From Mantis religiosa (Eukaryota > Arthropoda > Insecta > Mantodea > Mantidae): a stretch of 64,000 nucleotides of DNA. Under the pieces are notes generated by a model. It did not search any database and was not told where the DNA came from. It saw nothing but the letters and a program-made list of their open reading frames with translations. Positions 33,905-44,700 of this stretch are shown here, piece after piece (the first letter of the stretch is position 1; every line of letters begins with the position of its first letter). The translations under genes were made by a program, and so were the position numbers. The stretch covers positions 100,190,024 to 100,254,023 of the forward strand of contig CM060955.1 of the NCBI GenBank assembly GCA_030765055.1. Reading direction: 5' to 3'.

Positions 33905-35108
33905 TGGTGTGTAACTCAGCTGTATTAAGCTACTTGGGTAAGTTCGAAAATATGAACTTTGCATTCACTTTTTACGGTGCTTCTGAACTTCCGTATAGCA
34001 TAAGAGTTTGAAGCAAAATGTCGGAAACGTTGCAAATTTTGTTAAAATTATAATTAATTAAAGCTACTTTAGACACAGTTTCTCTTAGAAACCTTTCAGG
34101 GGAGAATCACCACCGTTAAATCTGATAACTCTTGCTTTCAACCGCCCTGGAGTACTTTATGAGCAGTGCTCAAAAACTATAGAATTGATATTTTCGTTGG
34201 AATAGTGTTCGCGGGTTGAAATTCACACAAATTTGAGGGTAGTTATAGATTAACAAAAGCTGTAGCTAAATATTTCTGAACTGAAATTAAAGGCTAAACA
34301 TTTTCTAGGGAAATGAAATACAATATTGCAATATATGCCTACATAATTGCCTGTAAACTGGCGGAATAAAACTGACTGTTGTTTATTATTTAAACTAGTA
34401 AGCAGTAGAAACGAAATGCATCCATAATGAAATTCAGAGCTGTATATTCAAAGTTGATAGCACTTTTATGGTCTCCTATTCTAAATAGTTGTATGCCGTA
34501 ATGGTTTGTGTTCTTAAGCAGGAAGGTTCGATTTTACATCTGTTATTACTACTTCAGTCTACGTTATTAAACCTTTAAAGGAATTAAATGTAGTGTTGGT
34601 TATCTACAAATTGCTGAAGAACGCATTCACGAGTGTGTTCTATTGCCGATACTTCTTTTAAAGAATTCGCTTTGGTCTTTAATAATAATAAGCATTTCGG
34701 GATGGGGGGGGGGGACTGCAGATATCTGTGCTTCGTATAAACCGATTTTGAAATTCATTGAGATGCAGTTCTTAGACATTACAAAATTTGTATTAACCCT
34801 ATAATTGATTAATTAATACCGCCAGTTTAAGCAAGGTTTATCACAGATGCTTGTTATTTTTGAAAGAAAATTAATGTTTTTCTTTTTCAGAAACTGTTAA
34901 AGCAAATGATACTAAGCTCAACAGTTTATTTCCATAACACCAATTTAAAATACACTAAAAGTTATCTGTTTATTTGACCGCTGGAGATCCCAATAATCAC
35001 TAACTTATAGTGCTGATATTTCACTGTCGACAGTTGGTCGAAGTTTTGTTCTGAAATTACATCGCACAAATCTATGTAGTGGTTGCCTTTAGATTTAAAT
35101 CTCAGCCG
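33905..35108. other. Non-coding DNA, nothing recognised
   Basis: Includes a 10-G run at about 34706-34715. No coding motif. Confidence 0.5.
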
Positions 35109-35344
35109 TTGTCCGTCTCGGTAGCGTTGATGGTAGCATGTCTGCCTCACGTTCAAGAGGTCCCGAGTTGGAATCTCGGTTAGGGCGAGTTACCTGGATA
35201 AGGTTTTTCCGGGGTTTTCCCTTATACTGAAAGACGAATGTCGGGTAGCTCTAAGCTCCATGGATCCCGGACTCATTTGAGCAGCATTTCATTCATCATC
35301 GGATATGACTTAAAGTTGGAGGACGTAAATCCCCCCCCCCCCCA
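35109..35344 (+). repeat. SINE-A copy 9, full length, C13 tail
   Basis: 'tgtccgtctcggtagcgttg', box B 'ggtcccgagttggaatctcg' (one change), complete body, 'ggaggacgtaaat' and then 13 C. 'aaatctcagccgt' before and 'aaatccgcagccgt' after look like an imperfect target duplication. Confidence 0.9.
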
Positions 35345-36584
35345 AAGAAAAATCCGCAGCCGTACCTACATCGTTCCAGTAGTACCTAATACAAATGCAG
35401 ATCTTATTGTAGAATTCAGTGTAACTTAAAGCACGCATATTTTTCTATCTGAAATTAGGTAGTTAGTTGACCCTAGGAAATACCCCTGTAAGGTTGTAAA
35501 ATATGATTTAAAAGGATACGATTTGACAAATACACATTCTTTTATTTATTTATTATACAATTTTGTGATTCCTGTTTTACTTGCCATATTTGAAGCTTCC
35601 CATTGCTTACGAAACAATTTCCCACTCGGTGACCTGTTAAATTCTGAGAAGTTCATTCCCATACTTAGTTTTGTAACCTGCCTACACGATTTAGTAACGT
35701 CTTAATTTCTGCCTTGAGCTGGTGTTTTCTTGTCAAGTGAATTCATAAGAACCTTAATGCACTACTTTATGACTCTTTCTCATTGAGAAAATCTTTCCTC
35801 ATACTTCTAAGTATATTATGCACTGACATACGTAAATTTTTACTTTAATTATTTATTTATTCTACTTTCATTTGTTATGAAATTGTCACTCTTAGCGCCA
35901 GTTTGCTTCCATGAGAATACGTTTTTGAAGAAAATATAGTGAAATTAATTAGAACGTAATATAAATATATATTTGTCGAAATGTTTCATAAACGATTTAT
36001 TGAATACAGAAAGTAAGAAGTGTAACGCTCTGTGTACATGTGCGATTATGTTTAAAGTTTACATTTACCATTTGTTTAAAGCATTTATGTGTTTGATTCA
36101 TTAGTCAGACTCAGTAGTGGTTTTTCAAGTTATAATTTGATGGTTTTGTTATATTATCACATAATAATAGCTTTGCAAATGAATTGCTTTGCTCGTTAAA
36201 GATAAATCACCAGTAATCTCGGGTTTTTCTTAGAACCCAAGACCGCTGCTTGCCTGTGCAAATTGTTGCTGTATGCTTACAGAATATATTTCCATGGCAA
36301 TTACCCTTAGATAGATTTGTATGCCATATATATTCTAAACTGATCTTTACTATGGCTATATGTGTATACTTATTTGTAAACGCACTTTTGTAGCACATCT
36401 TATGGTAAAGCCAACTTTTTCAAGGTTCTTCCTTACTCTTTTATATAGGTAATGAGCTTGGAAACATGTAAGGAAGTCCCAGAGTAGTTGATTGTTACAT
36501 AGCTATAAAACATCTACTGAGTATAAAGAGGATTTAATTCATCTAATTGCTAAAGTGGTTTTTCCGGATTGTTACATAGACGCC
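35345..36584. other. AT-rich non-coding DNA
   Basis: No gene or classified repeat. The 60-63 codon frames (35523-35705 plus, 36207-36398 minus) have no recognisable features. Confidence 0.5.
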
Positions 36585-36600
36585 TCTCTCGCTCGCTCGC

Positions 36601-36680
<80 letters not shown>
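36585..36680. repeat. Microsatellite (GCTC)n then (CT)n
   Basis: About six CTCG units (36588-36613) pass into roughly 33 CT units ending at 36679. Confidence 0.95.
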
Positions 36681-36683
<3 letters not shown>

Positions 36684-36994
36684 TATATATGGATATATCA
36701 AGATTAGAGAAAGCAGCATCTTTCTGTCATTGAAAATAGAAAAGAAAAGAAAGTTATTTCCGAACTAAGAAGTTCTTGGTTTCAAAATATCTACCATACT
36801 TTTAATTTCTCAACCACATGACGTGTAACACTTCATTAAAATAGCGTTTTTTAACATCTGTCTCGGACTAATAAAATGTATATTTTAAAATTTTGAGAAT
36901 AAACTGTGAAATGCCCTTAATTCCAAATAATGTGGTAGAACTGTATGTAAAAGGACTGCAAAAAAAATTAGATATCTTTTAAACTTATGTGAAA

Positions 36995-37180
36995 ACACTT
37001 ATGGTTTGATGGTTAGCTCCAAATCCAGAGGTCTCAGGTTCGATTCCCAACTAGAGGATGTGGCGTTTCTTTAATCAGGATTATTCCCTGTTCTTCCTGG
37101 AGAATGGAAATATGAAAAAGAGTGTAAATATGCATGTTAATGCAATGTTTTAAAGGAAAGGAAACTTAAATATTAACAGC
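36995..37180 (+). repeat. Degenerate SINE-C-like relic
   Basis: 'atggtttgatggttagctcc' (box A-like) and 'aggtctcaggttcgattccc' (box B) are followed by 'aatcaggattattccctgtt' and a 'ggaaatatgaaaaagagtgt' block. These parallel 'aagatgattcctcatc' and 'ggtatgaatgggagtgtg' of SINE-C. There is no clear tail or target duplication. Confidence 0.55.
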
Positions 37181-37278
37181 GAGGTTGGGGATGAACATCA
37201 AAGTCGATGAGCAATAGCTCCAAAGGAAAACTCATATCATTCAAATCTTTTGTGCATTTTTGAACTACAAATTATTCT

Positions 37279-37515
37279 TGCCCGCCTCGGTAGCGTAGAT
37301 GGTAGCATGTCTGCCACACGTTCAAGAGGTTCCGAGTTCGAATCTCGGTCAGGGTGAGTTACCTGGTTAAGGTTTTTTCCGCGGTTTTCCCTTATCCTGA
37401 AGGACGAATTTCGGGCAATTCTGAGCTCCATGGACCCTGGGCCCATTTGAGTATCATTTCACCCATTCCATTCATTGTACGATATGACTTAACGTTAAAG
37501 GATGTAAATTAGAAG
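37279..37515 (+). repeat. SINE-A copy 10, full length
   Basis: 'tgcccgcctcggtagcgtag', box B 'ggttccgagttcgaatctcg', complete body, tail 'aaaggatgtaaattagaaga'. The 69-codon minus-strand frame (37237-37446, 'MGPGSMELRIARN...') is antisense SINE translation. Confidence 0.92.
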
Positions 37516-38155
37516 AAAAAAATCTTTTGTTTCTGGTAATGTCAACAAATGACAAATGTATGGATTTTAAAAGCCAGTAAGTAGCGATTCAATTTCTAAA
37601 CATTTGACAATCAGTTCAGCCTCTATTTAGACTCCGTTTGCACAAAGAAACACGTCTACTTAAATTACTTCTGCAAATGCGATTAACATTAGCTAGATAT
37701 AAAGATAAACTTTTGAAGTAATAGTTCGTAGTTGAGATAGAAAGGCATGGGTATTTAATAGTTTTTAAAAACAACTATATACAGGTTATGTAGCATATTC
37801 AAAAATTCCCGTTAAAATTGTGCATGCAGGGAAAGCATCTTTTAATGTTGTGTTCCTTTATATTTTATTTTCTTCGCCTTATTCCTTAAATAATTCAGTG
37901 TAAACCACAAATATTAAAATGTCAAATTGTAATAGCCATGGTAGGTCCCGGGTCTTTTACAAGATATGTGACTCGGATTTTTTAAATGTTTCCTAGGACA
38001 ATGTGACAAACATAATTCAAACGCTTTTATAATTCACAATTTACAAGGAAAATAAATAGATCGTAAACTCTTGTATAAAACAATAAGAATTGTTGTTAAC
38101 TAAAAAAGAAACCTGACGTTCTCACTACATTAAGAGTATTTACCACTGAAATTTT

Positions 38156-38381
38156 GTCCCGTCTCGGTAGCGTGGGGTTGCATGTCTGCCTCACGTTTAA
38201 GAGGTCCCGAGTTCCAATCTCGGTCAGGGTATGTGGATAAGGTTTTTAAGGTTTTTTCCGGGATTTTCCCTTCCTGAAAGACGAATGTCGGGTAACTCTA
38301 AGCTCTATGGATCCTGGACACATTTGAGCATCATTTCACCCATTTCATTTATCGTCCGATATGACTTAACGTTGGAGGACG

Positions 38382-38413
<32 letters not shown>
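38156..38413 (+). repeat. SINE-A copy 11, with A-tail
   Basis: 'tgtcccgtctcggtagcgtg' lacks a few bases between the box A halves, box B is 'ggtcccgagttccaatctcg', and the 'gagttacctggataagg' block is rearranged. The tail 'ggaggacgtaaattt' carries about 24 A. Confidence 0.9.
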
Positions 38414-38929
38414 TCGTGAAAAAATATAAAGAAAATTAGCATTTTAACCTTGCACTAAAACGAATATTCGAGGATTTATACTTAAAAATGATTTTTTTTT
38501 TTTCTGTTTAGAAATTTGGAGTCAAATACTTTTCATTTTAAAATGTTGGTTTTGCAATTTATTTTTCTCATTCAAAAGGCTCTACCCGATGGAGTATTTT
38601 TCATTCATTACAACTAATTGTCATAAACATTTCGTAATATCAAAACCTCGCCGAGTTTCTATATTATGATGAACATTTTAGTTCTTAGCTTTTAAAATTA
38701 AAATTAAATGTTAAAAAAATTGAACACACAATATAAAAGTTAAAACTTATTTTCTTTGAACCAAAAGTATCAGAAACAAATTAAGTAAGTTTATGCCTTA
38801 GGATTAGATAAATGAGGCATATTTTAAAAGAAAGATTGTTTTAAACGTTTCATCATGTAAAATTTTAGCACAGGATAATAGAGTTTCATTTTTGAAAAAA
38901 GAAAAAAAAGTTTTTTTTTTTTTCAGGGA
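38414..38929. other. AT-rich non-coding DNA
   Basis: T- and A-homopolymers at about 38490-38501 and 38900-38924. No gene. Confidence 0.5.
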
Positions 38930-39480
38930 AGACCTGTTCCGGCCTATCTACCATCAGTCTAGAGTTATGAAGTCTATCCGATTTCTCTTCTCCATCGGCC
39001 GGAAATTCGTTATATTCTTTGGAAATTGATTTTCTGTCATTCTCTCAACATTGCCTTTTCATGTCATTCTGTTTTGTTCTATCTAATCATTAATTGTAAG
39101 TGTTAACATCTGATGTCATTGCTTCATTTCTTTACATCCTGCTGAGTATCCGATGAACTTCAAGTCTGTTCTCTGAATTTGTGATCTCACTTTTTTATTG
39201 TCCATGATTCGGAGCAGTAGGTATGTAAGATTTGGTAGAACCATAACTTTAAGGACCTTTATTTACGTTTCGTTTAATTTTTCTTCAGAGTTTTTTCCAA
39301 TTTTTCCACCAAAGGTTTGAAATCTATTAACTTTCTTCTCAGTGTCTTTATCCTATTTTAAACTTATACCACATCTTAGATAATTGAAGTGGTATATTGT
39401 TCTGTGATTTTCTTATTTATTATTATCTTCGGTCCGGTCAGATCGAACATAGAAAGTAGAAGAGCAAAACAGATATTGAA
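38930..39480 (-). pseudogene. LINE relic: C-terminal end of reverse transcriptase, heavily decayed
   Basis: Minus-strand translation near 39230-39130 yields 'VLPNLTYLLLRIMDNKKV' and then 'RSQIQRTDLKFIGYSAG'. This matches in order the 'TIPTLIYGSETWTLIKR ... IQSSEMKFIRAIAGYS' block of the 47.5-kb LINE. The upstream part (39480-39300) is comparable to the segment around 'ILEQ..FKYLG'. It has many stops and frameshifts. It ends near 38930 with 'cgatggtagataggccgga'-type sequence. Confidence 0.55.
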
Positions 39481-41182
39481 ACGAAATAAAAGATCGTTTG
39501 ATGTTTAAAGCAGAGAAAATTGTAGCTAACAACGTTAGAACATGGACTTTCAGTGGTGCAATGTTTTATGTGAAAAGATGCTACTCTTCCCCTTTCTTGC
39601 CACTTGCACACACACTTTTCCTTGCATATCTGTTTTCCATATTTCTTATTTCAGTATCTTCTGCCTTTTGTACCTTCTCCTCTTTCACTCCCTCTTCCTC
39701 TGCAATATAACATTTTGAAAACTATTTTTGATGCAGTTTAAAATGTAAAATCTCCTCTGCTTGCAGTGCGATCGGAACTACTGCTTCCAGTGTAATCTCG
39801 TGTTATGGAAATTTTGTAAATGTAAAAGTCCTGTCTGTGATATTTGCTATTTAGTGCCACGTGAATTAATGTTAGTTGTTGGAAATGTATTTATGTCACA
39901 GCCAATTAAATCATTAACGTAATTCCCCCAACAGAAGTTAGAGTTACACTTTAAGCCTTTCTGAATATGGGAGTACTAGGTTATTTCCATCTTCTCCATT
40001 ACGTGTGTGGATATCTAATATTTATCCGTACCTAAAACATTGATTTCAATTATCACTTCACTTCTTAATCAAGCAATAAAATCGAGTCATTGACACAAAA
40101 CGAGTAGGTAGATACTTTCCAAGGTTATTAATAGTTCGTTATTAACAGGTTATTATTAACTTTCTATAGTTTGTATTATCTTTTGAATGCGCAAATGAGC
40201 TGAAATTTATGCCGTAAATGTTTTTTCCGGTGAAATGCATAATATTAAGAAAATCTCTTTTCCATCTTTTCCATCATCGCTTTTCCATTAGGTTGTTTGG
40301 AGTGTAACAGGACCGACTGGACCGCTTTACAATCTATATCAATGGTCTTCGCGACACGCTAAAACGGGTATTGGGTAAGCAGTGCACCAGTGAATGCACT
40401 ATAGTGCGGGAGGGAGGGCGGGCAGAGAGGTGGGATGATCAGTATAGGCTCGTTATGGGGTTGTGTACAAGATGGCTTTTCACGAAGATCTTCTACCCCT
40501 ACGTTATTTAACCCTTCATAGGAGCAGGCATAATTTTTACACCATTTGATAATGATGCGCGATGTTTAATATGCAGTAAGGTCCTGAATGTCTGATACCG
40601 TCCCTGTTAGGCATAACATTGGCATAATAACCGCGAAAATCATACTAAATGCATAATTAAGGGCGAATAGATACCGTAATATGAATTAAGCTAAGTTATA
40701 ACAAGTATAGAGGATAACGATTAAATACACAAGTGCAGAAACTAAACTGGAAATCCCAATACATATATTTTATTGCAATCACGTGAACCCAACTTGTAAA
40801 GAGAGCCGGGAAAATGAACACTTACCCTCACAGGAATTTTCCTTGTGTTGAGCCGACAAAGGGGTATTGTTCGAGAATCGCCCAGGGCTAGACCCTACTC
40901 GCCTGCCGATGCATTGGTCTGCACATGTTACGTGATGATAAAATAGAAACCGGGATTTCTAGATACACATTTTCAAACGTGCTTATGCATTAATTACCTA
41001 GACCGCGAGGAAGTGAAAGTTGCTTGGAATACATGCCGCCTCAGAAACTAGAAATTGCGATGAAATTTAAAAGTAGGAATGAAACACAACCTATAAGGAA
41101 CGAGTAACAGGTCACTTGACCTCTAAAGTGTCCAAAATTCGGCGAAAGGAAGGGGAAATTTGTGCAATGGCGACGTTTGATG
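39481..41182. other. Non-coding DNA
   Basis: No coding motif. Small GC-richer patches ('gcgggagggagggcgggcag' near 40410) have no partner in the window. The 70-codon frame at 39498-39710 ends in a Ser/Phe-rich low-complexity stretch. Confidence 0.5.
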
Positions 41183-41430
41183 TTTGCTAGGAAAAACACT
41201 GTTCTGGCGAGTGAAAGGAACAACACATATTAATTGGTTAGCAAACACACTCTGTTTTGGTGAGTGAAGGGGGCAACAAGTACTGAAAGTTCATCAAAGT
41301 CCGTGTTCGTGAATGGACGGAGCAACACACGTTAGGTGGTTAGCGAACACTGTGTTAGCGAGTGAGAGAAACTGCACACATTACATCATCATTAAGATGT
41401 TACCAAACTCTTTTGTTGAGTAATCCCCCG
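41183..41430. repeat. Degenerate tandem repeat, about 50-bp unit, 4-5 copies
   Basis: The unit has the plan 'gttagc(a)aacac-tctgtt-gg-gagtgaa-gg-caacacac'. It starts at about 41183, 41236, 41289, 41336 and 41396, with spacing of 47-60 bp. The motif 'g(c/t)gagtga' follows 'tgtt' in most units. The copies are divergent, so the array is old. It lies upstream of a GC-richer segment (41450-41640). No protein is encoded. Confidence 0.6.
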
Positions 41431-42048
41431 GAAATTCTATATTGCGGGAAGTAATGCTCTCGACGTCCAGGAACGACAACGCGTACACAGCTACATACAC
41501 CACTCGACGCGTCCTAGTAATTTACGAGTTCACTCGCGACTGTGATTCAGACTAGCCGTCAGGTCACGCGCACAGCAACGGGCGAATCTTAAGTCTCGCG
41601 CCTAATGTGCCGATTACATCAACACAACAGTGACGAGTGGAGAGAACTATCTGTATAAGTAAACTTTGAAATTCAACGGTCGTGGTGTCTTCTATGTGAT
41701 AATACCCATACACTGTCAGGACGCACCCATTCCTTGAAACCCAAAAGAGAGAATCCATGTAGACGTACCCTGAGAAAAACCCCAACATGTTGTAAACCTC
41801 CCATCCGTAGCCCTCACCCGTGACATCTTATCATATGAGGTGTTGAGTGCCGGGAGGGCTCAACGAGGTACTTAACGGGCAAGTACCGTCTCATGTCATG
41901 TGAAAATATAATCTCTAGCGCCATTATGACACTTGTTATGCTAGTGATTACGACAAATTAGAAGGTGATAAACGAATCACAATGCTGGAGAAGTTAGAGG
42001 ACACAAGCAGACAGTTACAGTAAGGTTGTTATTGTATTGTCTGTTGTG
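41431..42048. other. GC-richer non-coding DNA
   Basis: 41450-41640 and 41800-41900 are CpG-containing, with short inverted motifs ('agtgccgggagggctcaacg'). I cannot classify them; a decayed SINE or a regulatory region are both possible. Confidence 0.4.
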
Positions 42049-42199
<151 letters not shown>

Positions 42200-43399
42200 A
42201 GTTGTTTATGGCGCAGCATTAATAAGACTGTCCTAGAGTATAATATATATTTATGTTAGCCTATTAATTTCCTAGAAGAAACAGCTGAATAACTGGTATG
42301 CTAATTACATAACATATACTTATTTAAATACATGTAAACATTATAAGCTTTGATTGTCGTTGGACGTGACTAAGGAATTGTATGATACTACGCAAAAGCC
42401 GTTACCCGTCAAACCGTTCCGAGTGCACTAGCGTGCATGCGGGTAAGACACGACAGCACGAGGGTGTACGATGCTGCTGATCACTGATCTATATACAATG
42501 TTTGATACAGAGATGTTTAAGCTTTACGATTCCTTTACCGTAAAACACCTTGTTCTTAAGGCTTTATTGTTACTATAATGCTACTAGTGTTACTGCTGTT
42601 TTGACTTTGTCGATCATGCCATTCACCTTCGTGTAAGAATAATGCTGGGAACAAAGCAGGTGTACAGGTCTCAATATGACCACGTTTAAGGCGTGTTCAC
42701 AGGCAGCGAGAGATATGTACACACCTTTATTACTGCTCTCTGCTCTATTATTTCTGAGCATTGTAATCACTTTACCGATACGCGGTCGTGGACAATGCTT
42801 GGCCTTTTGACAGAACTAACGTGATTTATTGTTGATGGCAACCGCCATTTCACGACAGTCCTACCTGGATGAAACATTAGTATAGTAGTTTTATCTCCTT
42901 TTTATACGCTTTTGGAACGGTAGACAAAGAAATATCTGATGTGCTGCATTCACATGACATTTTTACTCTTGTTCGAGCTATTCTAGCAAGTGCTTATTCC
43001 ACTGATTACTTCTGTTAATCGTGATAATTGCAGGAGTTATCTTATTGCTAATTTTCTAAAAAAATGTTCCACGTAAATGGTAGTTTGAGGTATACTGAAT
43101 TTAACCCTTTATTTGGTGGTGTTGCCCTGGGGTGACATGACGCTGCATTCAATTTAAAACTCTTTTAGTGCTGTTTTTGTTATTATAATATTGTACTGGC
43201 CTTTGTCGGTTATGCTAGCAAAATTGTGAGTCTTTTCAATTGTTACCTATAAATATATTATTTTTACAATTACATTGTAGAGTTTTTTAGTATAAAAGGC
43301 AAAATCCAAGCAACTACCGTCAAATGATACCCCGTAAACATCCAAGCAAGCCATCATACCGATTATTTTACTTGCGCCCTCTCCGTCCTTTACCAGACA
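42200..43399. other. Non-coding DNA, nothing recognised
   Basis: A short CpG-containing patch lies at about 42390-42480. No gene or classified repeat. Confidence 0.5.
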
Positions 43400-43468
43400 C
43401 ATTTGACTTCAGCTGCCGAGATTCGAACCCACCATGTTTAGATTTGAATGGGTGGTCAGCCCATTGTA

Positions 43469-44368
43469 CGACGGCTGTTCAATAAAGAATAATCACAATT
43501 TTTTCTTGACAACGTACCTTAAGTCATCCTCTTAATTTTGATGGTTCTTCTCAAAATAGTCTCCCCTGAATGCGGTGCACTTGTCCCAGCGTTTCTGCCA
43601 GTCTTCAAAGACATGCTGGAAACCATTTTTGAGATATCCTTCAAAATCGCCTCCGCAGCCTTCACCACTGCTTTTGATGATGTGTAATGCCTCCCACGAA
43701 GACGTTTCTTCAAGTTAGGGAATAGAAAAATGTCACATGGGGCTAAATCCGGACTATAGGGAGGGTGAGGGATGATCTTCACGTTGATTTTTGCAATATA
43801 TTCAGCAACAACATTGGCAATATGCGGCCGCGTAGTATCATGGTGCAGCATCCAGCCTGCTTCACGGAAATGTGGTCTTTTGCGCCTGTAATGGACTTGC
43901 AATGTTTTCAGGACATCCCTGTAGTATAGTACAGTTACTGATGTGTGTGGAGGTACAACATGCTGGTAAACCATTCCATGAATATCAAAGAATGAGATAA
44001 CCATAACTTTCCCAGCAAAAGCAACCACTTTTGCTATTTTAGGGGTTGGTGATGAAGGAGATTTCCACACTGAGCTTTGCTGTTTGCTCTCAGGATCAAA
44101 ATGATGTAGCGAAGTTTCATCAGGAGTGATTACGTTTGAAAGAAACTCCGGATCTTCCTCTAACCTCAACTTTAACTGCATGCTACCTCCATTACAGCGG
44201 TAGGCAATACTGAACATGTCTGAGCTTGCCTGGTTCTCACAGTCGGGAACCAGGAGTACCAACAATGAAACTGCTACGGTAGGTTTGTTTCACATTAAGC
44301 TAACAGAATATAATAAGATTGAAATATAGTACAAAAAATTATTTATTATCTTTATTGGACAGCCCTCG
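43469..44368 (-). mobile_element. Mariner element copy 1 (internally deleted, DD34D)
   Basis: The 900-bp element has inverted ends: 'cgacggctgttcaataaaga' at 43469 on the plus strand, and 'cgagggctgtccaataaaga' read from 44368 on the minus strand. The left flank is TA (43467-43468); the right TA has mutated to tt. It carries a 248-codon minus-strand frame (44265-43519). That frame shows the mariner catalytic triad: D49 in 'ITPDETSLHHF', D143 in 'LHHDTTRPH' and D178 in 'PPYSPDLAPCD', with 34 residues between the last two. A full mariner transposase is usually about 345 residues. The N-terminal DNA-binding region is missing because of an internal deletion near 'gtaatggaggtagcatgcag', shared with copy 2. 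It therefore cannot be autonomous. Confidence 0.9.
43519..44265 (-). pseudogene. Mariner transposase, N-terminally deleted
   Basis: The open frame of 248 codons covers the whole catalytic core (residues about 29-235 match copy 2). The region includes 'VWKSPSSPTPK', 'VYQHVVPPHTSV' (the segment before the second Asp) and 'FPNLKKRLRG'. Transposase would cut and rejoin DNA at the element's inverted ends at TA targets in the nucleus. Without the helix-turn-helix region it should not recognise them. The first ~28 codons come from sequence upstream of the deletion point and are unlikely to be a natural start. The last residues (after 'SKMVSSMSLKTGRNAG') lie in a shifted frame relative to typical mariners, judging by the loss of the usual 'FQDWQKRWDKC' reading. 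Confidence 0.8.
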
Positions 44369-44619
44369 TTTACCGCTTTGAGGACCATGGCTATTCGAAT
44401 CGAATGCGTTTACGCACCGCAGAAAGCCGTATGAGAACCGGTTTAGGAAGTGAAGCAAGAGCGGCGTAAGTAGCAAAATCATTTTCCAAATAAAGGGTTA
44501 AATACCAAATTTGGTATGTAATAGATTTTTCGTTTTGGGATTATGCTGTTCAGGAGACAGTTGCACGCACACAGTTTTTAAGATTGTTTTCCTAGCTGTC
44601 TCAAAAATTATATTTTTGT

Positions 44620-44700
44620 GAAATCTTGCATCGAATATTTGAATAGAATGCAATACTTCTCTTACTATACTACATGTAGTGGAGAGAATATAAACCGGAT
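44620..44700. repeat. Unclassified dispersed repeat, copy 2 (pair with 6255-6335)
   Basis: See the partner at 6255-6335: 'atgcaatacttctcttacta ... tgtagtggagagaata', same order and orientation, divergent. Confidence 0.4.

Larger units (their letters stand above)
43400..44425 (-). repeat. SINE-like head split by the mariner insertion
   Basis: On the minus strand, 'ggtgggttcgaatctcggca' (about 43418-43399) is a box B. Outside the other mariner end, 'gccatggtcctcaaagcgg' (about 44394-44376) reads like a box A region. Removing the mariner brings the two to about 50 bp, the normal spacing. The coordinates include the mariner. Only one copy is seen and the box A match is weak. Confidence 0.35.

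Noticed and set aside
34003..34040. 'ggaaacgttgc' after 'gtttgaagc', similar to hammerhead-bearing termini
   Set aside because: No CUGAUGA core or stem II; too weak.
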